Shown piece by piece: positions 16,694 through 23,859 of a stretch of DNA of 64,000 nt. Both the position numbers and the translations under genes were made by a program. This stretch comes from Streptomyces sp. NBC_01478. Its GTDB lineage: Bacteria; Actinomycetota; Actinomycetes; Streptomycetales; Streptomycetaceae. Numbering within the stretch: position 1 is the stretch's first letter; every line of letters starts with the position of its first letter. The notes below the pieces were generated by a model. It was not told the origin of the DNA, searched no databases, and was given only the letters and a program-made list of their open reading frames with translations. The stretch is taken from contig NZ_CP109444.1 of NCBI RefSeq assembly GCF_036227225.1, forward strand, positions 186,001 to 250,000. The letters run 5' to 3'.

Positions 16694-16743
16694 GTCCGGG
16701 TCCGCTTTCTCTAGGGTCTGCCTGGGGAAATGTGCGTGTCCAC

Positions 16744-16802
16744 GTACCTGTGGGTGTGGGTGTGGGTGTGGGTGGTGCGGGGGTGGGCGTGGGTGTGCCG
16801 GG
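16744..16802. repeat. GTGGGT simple repeat upstream of THN synthase gene
   Basis: A run of GTGGGT/GTGTGG units lies between the THN synthase start and the AraC gene. It is low-complexity DNA inside what should be the operon promoter or leader. Confidence 0.7.
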
Positions 16803-16835
16803 TCCGGCACGGGGGGGGGAACGGCCGGGCCGGGG

Positions 16836-17615
16836 TCACGCCGCCGCGGGGTGCGGGGCGAGGTCCATCAGGGCGCACAGGACCGGCGGCCTGCTCCAGT
16901 CCGGCGCGCTCAGGGTGAGTTCCAGACGGCGCGCGGCGCCGTCCTTGACCCGTACCGGGCCGGCGGCCGCCGTCAGCCGCACCGGCGGTGCGGTACCGGC
17001 GGCGGGGGGCCGGGGACGGGTCACCGCGTGGACGTACCAGACGCCCGCGGGGACACCGTCCAGCGTGAAGTGCCCGGGCGCGCGGGCGTGGACGAGGCGG
17101 ACGGGGGCGCCCTGCAGCAGCGGGCTGGCGAAGACACCGACCCGCACCGCCCGCCCGCCACCACCGGTGTTGGTGGTGTTGGTGGTGGTGTGCAGGAGTC
17201 CCGTCACCGTCCCGGACGCCCGCGGCACCGGCCCGGCCGCGGGCATGTCCGGCTGGGATACCGGGGGTTCGGGCACGGGCGGGGCGAGGGAGAGCATGCG
17301 GTAGCGCGTGGGGGACAGTCCCACCAGCTCGGTGAAGCGGCGGGTGAAACTGCCGGTGCTGCTGTAGCCGACCCGTACCGCGATGTCGGCGACGGTCAGC
17401 CGGGTGCCCAGCAGCAGGACTTTGGCCTCCTGCAGTCGCACCGCGCACAGGAACCGTCCCGGGGTGACACCGGTGACCTTGGTGAACACGCGCAGGAAGT
17501 GGTACTTGCTGACCATCGCGCCACGCGCCAGCTCCTCCAGGCTCAGCGGTTCCCAGAAGCGTTCGCGGATCGTGGTGACGGCATGCCGCACAAGGTGCTC
17601 CATGAGCTGCTCCAT
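16836..17615 (-). CDS. AraC-family transcriptional regulator
   Basis: A 259-residue regulator with the AraC DNA-binding domain at the N-terminus (about 8-105). Two helix-turn-helix units are seen: SLEELARGAMVSKYHFLRVF and TVADIAVRVGYSSTGSFTRR. The remaining 150 residues form a proline-rich linker and a beta-rich domain of unknown ligand. AraC proteins usually have the reverse order. It lies upstream of the THN synthase operon on the same strand and is a likely pathway-specific regulator. AGGAG precedes the ATG. A strong terminator lies 220 bases upstream on its sense strand. Confidence 0.88.
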   Translation of the reverse strand: MEQLMEHLVRHAVTTIRERFWEPLSLEELARGAMVSKYHFLRVFTKVTGVTPGRFLCAVRLQEAKVLLLGTRLTVADIAVRVGYSSTGSFTRRFTELVGLSPTRYRMLSLAPPVPEPPVSQPDMPAAGPVPRASGTVTGLLHTTTNTTNTGGGGRAVRVGVFASPLLQGAPVRLVHARAPGHFTLDGVPAGVWYVHAVTRPRPPAAGTAPPVRLTAAAGPVRVKDGAARRLELTLSAPDWSRPPVLCALMDLAPHPAAA

Positions 17616-17832
17616 GAGGGCTCCTGACAGAGACCGCCGCCCGGCCGGGCATGCCGAAACCCGGCCGCGGACCGGCCGGTGACAGGGGACTGACGGGGTG
17701 CCGACGAAGGTGACGAGGGTGACGAGGGCGACCGGCGGGAGACCCGGACGGGGTCACGGGGTCACGGCCGCCGCCGCGCGCGGGGGGCGCGGGAAGAATC
17801 AGGCGGTCAGGCGGGGAGAACAACAGGGGCAC

Positions 17833-17872
17833 AAAAAAAGGGGAGTCGGGACGCCCGGCCCCTCAACTCCCC
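17833..17872 (-). terminator. rho-independent terminator on the minus strand, upstream of the AraC gene
   Basis: On the minus strand GGGGAGT (17872-17866) pairs with ACTCCCC (17846-17840) and is followed directly by seven T. The loop contains a smaller CGGG/CCCG hairpin. It lies on the AraC sense strand but before that gene, so it could end a small leader or antisense transcript. It does not serve the divergent MFS gene. Confidence 0.7.
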
Positions 17873-17980
17873 GCCGCTCCCCCGCCGTACGGACTGTCTG
17901 CCGTACGAAATGTTTTCGGGCAGGAGGGGCGTGCCGAAATAGTGACACGGCCGGTGCGCGCACGCCAAGACTCCCCCGAA

Positions 17981-17994
17981 GTGACGTAGGTCAC
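17981..17994. promoter_or_regulatory. GTGAC-N4-GTCAC palindrome (Crp-like site)
   Basis: GTGACGTAGGTCAC fits the GTG-N6-CAC type of site bound by Streptomyces Crp-family regulators. It lies in the divergent region between the AraC and efflux genes, about 120 bases before the efflux start. A matching site in opposite orientation occurs at 33706-33719. Confidence 0.45.
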
Positions 17995-18115
17995 GTCAAC
18001 TGCGGGCGGGGAGTGCGGAGTTGGCGCGCGGATCACGCCACCGGCACCCGACCGGTTCTGTAGCGGCCTGCTGCCACCATCGGCGCAGACCCACACGACC
18101 GGACACGGAGGGCGA

Positions 18116-19423
18116 ATGTCTCGCGCCGAGGAAGCCACCGTCAGGACCAAGCGGTCGACCGCACCACCGGCGCGGGCCGGCGGCTCAGCCGGCCGGCTGG
18201 AGGGGCTGCGCCGGACCGGGGCCCTGATCACCTTCATGCTCGGCGCCCTGTCCGCGGTGCCGCCGCTGTCGATGGACATGTACCTGCCCGCCCTGCCGGA
18301 CGTCACCCGCACCCTGCACACCTCCGCCACCAGCGGCCAGCTCACCCTGACCGCGTGCCTGACCGGCATGGCGCTGGGCCAGCTCGTCGTCGGCCCGATG
18401 AGCGACCGGTGGGGCCGGCGCCGGCCGCTGCTGATCGGCCTGCTCGTCTACGTCCTGGCCTCCGTGAGCTGCGCCCTGGCGCCCGACGCCGCGCTGCTGA
18501 TCGGCTGCCGGCTGCTGCAGGGCCTGGCGGGGGCGGCCGGCATCGTCATCGCCCGCGCCGTCGTGCGCGACCTCTACGACGGCCTGGAGATGGCCCGCTT
18601 CTTCTCCACCCTGCTGCTGGTCTCCAGCCTCGCCCCGGTCGCCGCGCCCGTCCTGGGCGGACAGGTGCTGCGCTTCACCGCCTGGCGGGGCGTCTTCCTC
18701 GTCCTGGCCGCGATCGGCATCGCGCTCACCGCGCTGGTGTGGCGCAGGCTGCCCGAGACCCTGCCCCCCGCCCGGCGCCGCGGCGGCGGCGTGCTGGGAG
18801 CCCTGTTCATCATGCGCGGCCTGCTCGCCGACCGGGTCTTCGCCGGCTACGTCATGGTCAACGGCTTCGCCTACGGCGCCCTGTTCTCCTACATCGCCGC
18901 CTCCCCGTTCGTCATCCAGGGCATCTACGGCGCCTCCCCGCAGACCTTCTCCCTCCTCTACGGCCTCAACTCGCTCGGCATGATGATCGTCGGCCGGGTC
19001 AACGGCAAACTCCTGGTCGGCCGGGTCCGCCTGGACCGGGCACTGGGCGCCGGGCTCGGCGTCATCGCCGCGGCCGGGACGGTACTGCTGCTGGTGGCGC
19101 AGGGCGTCTTCGGCGACGCCGGCACGATCCCGGTCGCCTGCTGCCTCTTCGTCATGATCTCCGCGCTGGGACTGGTCCTGCCCAACACCAACGCACTCGC
19201 CCTGATGCGCACCCCGCACGCCGCGGGCTCCGCCTCCGCACTGGTGGGCACCTCCTGCTTCGCCATGGGCGCCGTCGCCACCCTCCTCGTCGGCATCGCC
19301 GGCAAGGGCACGGCCGTGCCCATGGCCGCCGTCCAGACCGGCAGCGCACTCGCCGCGATCACCTCCCTCCTGCTCATGTGCCGCCCCTGGCAGACCCTGC
19401 CCGAACAGGAGACCCGCCCCTGA
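18116..19423 (+). CDS. MFS multidrug efflux pump, Bcr/CflA type (12-helix)
   Basis: A 435-residue transporter. After a basic N-terminus, helix 1 ends in the Bcr/CflA signature LSMDMYLPALPD. GMALGQLVVGPMSDRWGRR then gives the motif A loop between helices 2 and 3. About 12 membrane segments can be counted. It is likely a second efflux route for the cluster product. GGAGGGCGA precedes the ATG at 18116. It is transcribed divergently from the AraC gene. Confidence 0.9.
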   Translation: MSRAEEATVRTKRSTAPPARAGGSAGRLEGLRRTGALITFMLGALSAVPPLSMDMYLPALPDVTRTLHTSATSGQLTLTACLTGMALGQLVVGPMSDRWGRRRPLLIGLLVYVLASVSCALAPDAALLIGCRLLQGLAGAAGIVIARAVVRDLYDGLEMARFFSTLLLVSSLAPVAAPVLGGQVLRFTAWRGVFLVLAAIGIALTALVWRRLPETLPPARRRGGGVLGALFIMRGLLADRVFAGYVMVNGFAYGALFSYIAASPFVIQGIYGASPQTFSLLYGLNSLGMMIVGRVNGKLLVGRVRLDRALGAGLGVIAAAGTVLLLVAQGVFGDAGTIPVACCLFVMISALGLVLPNTNALALMRTPHAAGSASALVGTSCFAMGAVATLLVGIAGKGTAVPMAAVQTGSALAAITSLLLMCRPWQTLPEQETRP

Positions 19424-19455
19424 CCACCCCCGGCCGCCCCTCCCCCGGGCAGGCA

Positions 19456-19497
19456 GGCAGCCCCCGCGGACCGCTTTGGCGGCCGGCGGGGGCTGCC
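19456..19497 (+). terminator. terminator after the Bcr/CflA efflux gene
   Basis: GGCAGCCCCCGC (19456-19467) pairs perfectly with GCGGGGGCTGCC (19486-19497), and the loop can form a second CCGC/GCGG hairpin. It begins 33 bases past the stop codon. Confidence 0.75.
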
Positions 19498-19788
19498 GGG
19501 GCGTCGGGGGCAGGGACGGCCGGGGTGGTCAGGGGCGGGGGGGGTGTACGGGGCGGTTCCGGTGGCAGAGTGCGGCACAGCCGCGTTCCCGCCGACGGCA
19601 CACGGAAGTTGACGATCTGTCATATTCGTTGGTGCGCTGGGCGGTTGGGGCGGCAGGAGCGCGTTCCGCCCGGCCGGGCCGGCACAGGCCGGCCTCTGGC
19701 ACCAGGCCGCGACCGCCACCCCGACCAGCAGGACAACGAAGCCGTCGAGGTCACCGGTCTCGGCTTCCGAAGACGGCCGCTCTTGATG
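19498..19788. other. intergenic gap at the left edge of the ATPase island
   Basis: Nearly 300 bases between convergent genes. I see no gene or repeat. The base composition becomes less GC-rich towards the ATPase gene. Confidence 0.4.
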
Positions 19789-21291
19789 TCAGCCCCCGTA
19801 GAGGGTGGGCAGATCGACCAGGAGAAGGTCGTCACGGCGGTCGGCCAGGTCGATCAGATCGGGGTAGAAGCCATGCAGGGAATACAGGGCCAAGGTCGTG
19901 GCATCTGTGCCGTACCCCTGGTCGGCGAGCAGGGCACGAATGCGTTCCAGGCGTTCCAGGTCACCGGTCCCACGGCGGGCGGCGGTCGCCTTGGCCTCGC
20001 CCAGCAGGGCGATCTTCGCGCGGGGACCCTGCGGGCGCTCGCCGGCGGCCAGGGCGATGACATCGACCTCGTGCTTTGTCCGGGCGGCCTGGTCGGCAAC
20101 CTCGGTGGTACCGACCGGGCCGGGCAGTCCGCCGGGCAACAGGGTGTGGGCGTAACGCCGGGTGAAGTCGCGGGCAAGGTCCTCGAAGTGCGGCCCGAGG
20201 ATCTTGGAGTTGAAGGTCGGAGCGGCCTGCTGCCACACCTGTTCGGCGAAACCCTGCTCCACGGCGGCGGCCTGCGGGAGGGTGATGAGCTGGTTGAAGC
20301 GAATGACCGGGTCCGCGAGGGTGATAACGGGGTGCTTGGCGCGGAGGATGTCCTGTTCCCGCCGGATGTAGCCAGTGGACTCCAGCACTCCGAGAGGGTG
20401 GGCGACGGCGTTGCGCGGGCGTTCCAGAGCGGCACCGATCTTGCTGGGTGTGGTGGCGCCGTTCGCGATCGCGGTGAGGATGTCGTAGTACAGCGTGTGC
20501 TGCGTGATCCTCGGGTCCTCGCGCAACAGGTACTCGGTCTCGGTACGCGAGTACACCGCCCTGCCCGGATCGAGCAGTGTCCGGGCCAGCCAGGTGTCGA
20601 AGCCGTCGTCCGGATGCGGCCGGGCAGCCACCGGCCGGTAGCCGGGGGCCCCGCCCAGGACCGCGTGCACCTTCAGCGCGGTCAGCGGGTCGGCAATCCG
20701 CCAGAAGGTCTTGCTGTCACGGTAGTCGAAAGCGCCCAGCCGCAGATCGACCACGGCCCGTCCCCGCAGCGGCTTGGTCCCCGAGAGCAGTTCGTGCATG
20801 ACGCTCATCGCGGAGCCGCACAGGATCAGCCTCGGACCCGGCCCGGCACTGGGCCGGGCACCCCGCTGACGCTCGTCGTAGAGCTGCTGAAGCAGACCCG
20901 GGATTTCGGGTGAGTGCCGAAGCAGATACGGCAATTCGTCGATCACCAGGAGCGGGTCCGGCGAACGGGCGGTCACATCAAGGGCATTGGACAGAACGTC
21001 ACGCCAGTCGGTCAGGCGCAGGCTCCCTGGCCGCAGGCCGGCGTGGGCGGCAACTGCATCACTGAACCGCTGGATCGCGGGAAGTCGCCCCTCCTCCCGG
21101 ACGGCGGTGACGTAGAGGCCGCCGACCTGCTCGGACAGAGCCTGCAGAAGGTACGACTTCCCATGCCGACGCCGCCCCGACACGATGCCGAGCCGCATCG
21201 CCGGATCCGGATCAGTGAGGAATTCCGCAAGCAGACCCCACTCCCGGTCCCGGTCGATCACGTCGTCCGGTTTGACCGGCAGGTCCTTCAT
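19789..21291 (-). CDS. AAA-type ATPase with DUF234-like C-terminal nuclease-type domain
   Basis: A 500-residue ATPase of the archaeal-type/DUF234 family. The Walker A region is GRRRHGKSYLLQAL (about 36-49), where the motif starts GRRRHGKS rather than the usual GRRRxGKT. Walker B is LLVIDELPYLL (about 105-115). A winged-helix segment follows (SKIGAALERPRNAVAHPLGV), and the C-terminal part has a PD-(D/E)xK-like pattern (HEVDVIALA ... LLGEAKA). The role of such proteins is poorly known; they often travel with mobile DNA or toxin-like systems. GGAGAG precedes ATG 21291. It lies in an island with a broken transposase and a Uma2 nuclease. Confidence 0.85.
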   Translation of the reverse strand: MKDLPVKPDDVIDRDREWGLLAEFLTDPDPAMRLGIVSGRRRHGKSYLLQALSEQVGGLYVTAVREEGRLPAIQRFSDAVAAHAGLRPGSLRLTDWRDVLSNALDVTARSPDPLLVIDELPYLLRHSPEIPGLLQQLYDERQRGARPSAGPGPRLILCGSAMSVMHELLSGTKPLRGRAVVDLRLGAFDYRDSKTFWRIADPLTALKVHAVLGGAPGYRPVAARPHPDDGFDTWLARTLLDPGRAVYSRTETEYLLREDPRITQHTLYYDILTAIANGATTPSKIGAALERPRNAVAHPLGVLESTGYIRREQDILRAKHPVITLADPVIRFNQLITLPQAAAVEQGFAEQVWQQAAPTFNSKILGPHFEDLARDFTRRYAHTLLPGGLPGPVGTTEVADQAARTKHEVDVIALAAGERPQGPRAKIALLGEAKATAARRGTGDLERLERIRALLADQGYGTDATTLALYSLHGFYPDLIDLADRRDDLLLVDLPTLYGG

Positions 21292-21390
21292 CACTCGCTC
21301 TCCTGCACATCGACTGCGACGCAATACGACTAAGTCTACTTCGACAGATTGTGTCGCACTGGAATTTTCCGCTCTCGCTGTGACAGCCCG

Positions 21391-21545
21391 CCGCGCTTTT
21401 CGGTGTCCCGGAGCCCGCCGCCGACCGGGTCATCGACGGCCTCGGCCCCCTCCGGCACTCGGCCGGCGGCGTACTGATCGTGGACGGCACCTGGTCCCCA
21501 CCCGCGGCCACCGGGCCTCCGAGCAGTCGAAGAATCATCGCGGGG
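21391..21545 (+). pseudogene. remnant of an IS5-type transposase, frameshifted
   Basis: Two short frames carry pieces of one transposase. One reads VIDGLGPLRHSAGGVLIVDG, and a different frame just downstream reads HLVPTRGHRASEQSKNHR. Intact IS5-like transposases have these pieces joined (LIVDGTLVPTRDH, then EQSKNYRYS). The rest of the gene is absent. The remnant is about 150 bases long and runs into an imperfect repeat at 21541. Confidence 0.65.
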
Positions 21546-21590
21546 CACCAGACGTGTTGATTCCCGTGCCGGATGGAACCGGCGGTCATC
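21541..21590 (+). repeat. imperfect 50-bp repeat, left copy
   Basis: About 84 percent identical by eye to 23154-23203, in the same orientation. Both contain AGACGTG, TGATTCCC and GGTGGAACC-like cores. The pair brackets the Uma2 gene and its long downstream gap and may be left from a lost mobile element. Confidence 0.6.
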
Positions 21591-21763
21591 AAAGGAGTCG
21601 TGCCAGGGGCCTGCCGGGGTTCCTCACTTGTTGTGGGCCCCGCTGGTCGGATGCCGACCGACGGGAAAGCGGCGTGAGCAAGATCAGCCTGCCGGACGGA
21701 CGGCGGACAGTAGGCTGAGTCCAGCGGGATCGGGCCCGCAGCGCAGTGTCCGGGAGGTGCTTC

Positions 21764-22330
21764 ATGACGGCCGAGATGGTGGCCCCGGCGTGGATGCATG
21801 AGCAGATCACGGCAGAGGAATACGAGTCCTGGTCCGAGGAGCAGTGCGCCGGCATCGAGATCGTGGACGGGATGGTCGTGGTGAGTCCGAGTGCGTCCAA
21901 GCGGCACAACCGGCTGGCTCGGATCCTGGCCAACGCCCTGGATGCCGCCGCGGGCCCGGAATGGAACGCCGACACGGACTTCGACGTCCGGCTTCAGGAT
22001 GTCCCGCTCACCAATCGCCGCCCGGACGTCGTCGTGTACCGCGCGGACACGATCGACATCACCCCCACCCGCCCTGAGCACGTGCTGCTGGTCGCGGAGG
22101 TGGTGTCGCCGGGCTCGGAGACCACCGACCGGATCGTGAAGGTCGACCAGTACGCCAAGGCAGGCATCGGCTTCTACTGGCGGATCGAGCAGGCCGCGAC
22201 AGGCGTTCCTCTCGTGTACACCTACGTTCTCGACCCCGCGACGAAGACCTACCGGGACGGAGAGGTGTTCACCGGCGCCCTCAAGGCAGCGGCCCCCTTC
22301 CCCGTGGAGATCGACCTCGGCCAGGTCTGA
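21764..22330 (+). CDS. Uma2-family (DUF820) PD-(D/E)xK nuclease-like protein
   Basis: A 188-residue Uma2-family protein. The N-terminus has the typical ITAEEYESW and GIEIVDGMVVVSPSASKRHN stretches. The nuclease-like core shows RRPDVVVY (Asp) and LLVAEVVSPGS (Glu) followed by DRIVKVDQYAKAGI. The family is abundant in actinobacteria and cyanobacteria and its function is not established. GGGAGG precedes the ATG at 21764. It sits alone in the island between the two halves of the biosynthetic region. Confidence 0.9.
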   Translation: MTAEMVAPAWMHEQITAEEYESWSEEQCAGIEIVDGMVVVSPSASKRHNRLARILANALDAAAGPEWNADTDFDVRLQDVPLTNRRPDVVVYRADTIDITPTRPEHVLLVAEVVSPGSETTDRIVKVDQYAKAGIGFYWRIEQAATGVPLVYTYVLDPATKTYRDGEVFTGALKAAAPFPVEIDLGQV

Positions 22331-23234
22331 CCACGCGCTGCTGCCGGCAGCGCGTGAGCGATGCGTGAGCGGACGGCCCGGTACAGGGCGGCATGAGCCG
22401 GATCAAGTGGCTCGTCGTGCGGTTCCAGCCAGAAGGCCGGCAACCGGCCGAACCCGGCGCACCACGACGCCGACGTCAAAGCGCTCCAGAACACGTCGCA
22501 GTTCACCGCCGCCTGCCGTACCCGCACCGGACGGGGGAAGCGCATTCACGGGACCCGATCCTTCCGCATCGGTGGGCCCGTCCAGGCCCTCGATATCTGA
22601 GCGCTCCGGGACCCGCCGAGCCCCTGACGCCCTCGAACGACTCCCCAACTAGTTCGTGGTTCACGATGCCATCGACTCCCCTGCCGACGACCTGGCCGCC
22701 AAGCGCCTGTCAGGGAAGGGCCCGCCGGCATGGACTCAGCACACACGAGGCAGGGAAGCGCCGTGCACACGTGAGAACTACGGCGGAGTGTTTCCCCAGG
22801 CCAGACACGTCAACGTCGAAGTTTCCGCAGGTCACAGCCCCGCCCGGAGAAAACTCCAAAGCGGGTGTCGCAGGCGGAACCTCCACTGAGGTACTTGAGG
22901 AAGGCTCGCGGAGGAGGATTCGGCACCTCCACCAAATCAGCTCAGCCACTCGACTCCCGCGCCCAGTCGCCGAGTGAGCGGCCCAGGGCACATCCAGGGC
23001 ACATGAGCCTGGGAAACGGCGCCGACCAGTGAGAACTACCGTGAGCTGTTTCCGCAGGTAAGCGCACATCCCGCCAAGAAACCCCAGGTCACCGCCCCAC
23101 CCCTCCCCTTCGCTGCACGAGTGGCAGGACGTCAGCCATCGGCTGCAGGAGATCGGGGCATCAGACGTGCTGATTCCCCTGTCGGGTGGAACCGCCGATC
23201 CTCACTGAGCACCCCGTGCCGCCCCCCAGCGGCA
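22331..23234. other. long gap with degenerate repeats, no convincing gene
   Basis: About 900 bases without a supported gene. Near 22771-22800 and 23029-23059 there are two similar stretches beginning GTGAGAACTAC and continuing to TGTTTCC-CAGG. A third partial copy of GTTTCCGCAGGT is near 22830. On the minus strand these units give similar peptides (KQLTVVLTGRRRFPGSC and KHSAVVLTCARRFPASC), so this may be decayed coding or repeat DNA. Another frame near 22490-22600 ends RIHGTRSFRIGGPVQALDI and may also be a gene remnant. Confidence 0.5.
23154..23203 (+). repeat. imperfect 50-bp repeat, right copy
   Basis: Partner of the repeat at 21541-21590. It lies just before the DUF3099 gene and marks the right edge of the less GC-rich island. 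Confidence 0.6.
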
Positions 23235-23576
23235 TCATCGTTCCGGCGGCAGGATCAGGGTGGGCTCCAGGACGACACGGGCGGCGGGTTCCTCGCGGAC
23301 CGCCCTGGCCACGGCGTGGCGCGGGCCGCGCTGCTGGCGCCAGTGCGCCTGGGCCAGGACCACCGCGACATACGGGATGACGACCGCGCCGGCCAGTGCG
23401 CAGGCCGCGAGGACGGGCCAGCGGTTCCAGGTCGCGGCCATCAGCACCACGCACACGGTGCGCACCAGCATCGCCATGAGGTAACGGCGCTGCCGGCCGC
23501 GCAGGTCACGCGTCAGACCGGTACGCGCCCGGGTGATGGACTCGGCCGGGGCCGGGCGCCGGGGAACTCTGCTCAT
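23235..23576 (-). CDS. DUF3099 family membrane protein
   Basis: A 113-residue protein with the DUF3099 pattern ITRARTGLTRDLRGRQRRYL followed by two membrane helices (MLVRTVCVVLMAATW and VLAACALAGAVVIPYVAVVL). It ends with a short charged tail. Such proteins are common single-copy actinobacterial genes of unknown role. The ATG at 23576 starts MSRVPRRPAP. Confidence 0.85.
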   Translation of the reverse strand: MSRVPRRPAPAESITRARTGLTRDLRGRQRRYLMAMLVRTVCVVLMAATWNRWPVLAACALAGAVVIPYVAVVLAQAHWRQQRGPRHAVARAVREEPAARVVLEPTLILPPER

Positions 23577-23859
23577 CGGGGCCTCCGCGGACACTCCGGC
23601 ACGAACACACCGGACAACCGGACAAAAAAGGGGCGGGGGTGCGGCGGGAGCGGGGCACGGCGGCCGGCCGTCTCCGCGCCCGTGTCCGCCGTGTTCTACG
23701 GCAACTGGCCTGCGGTCAGCGGACAGTGACGGTTCGTCAGGGCAGCAGGGGTGTCGTGGAACGGCGGCGGCGCGGGTGACCGTCCCCCGATCACCCGCGC
23801 CGCCCGCGCCGGCCCCACCCGGCCCTGCCCCTCGCGCACCGCGGCGCCGGGGCAGCGGG
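23577..23859. other. intergenic between qcrB and DUF3099 genes
   Basis: GC-rich DNA with an AAAAAAGGGGCGGGGG stretch near 23625. On the minus strand this gives a C-rich block followed by six T and may help end the qcrB transcript. No gene is seen. Confidence 0.4.

Noticed and set aside
16744..16802. Telomere-like GTGGGT repeats
   Set aside because: Streptomyces telomeres are palindromic hairpins, not simple repeats, and this lies inside a gene cluster.
17863..18369. A 168-codon minus-strand frame ending at the terminator upstream of the AraC gene
   Set aside because: Most of it is antisense to the efflux pump gene and no Shine-Dalgarno or family supports it; a non-coding RNA is more likely if anything is transcribed.
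22905..22945. tRNA-like 3' end (GGATTCGGCACCTCCACCA)
   Set aside because: The T-arm does not pair in the right register and no 5' half, D-arm or anticodon arm is seen.
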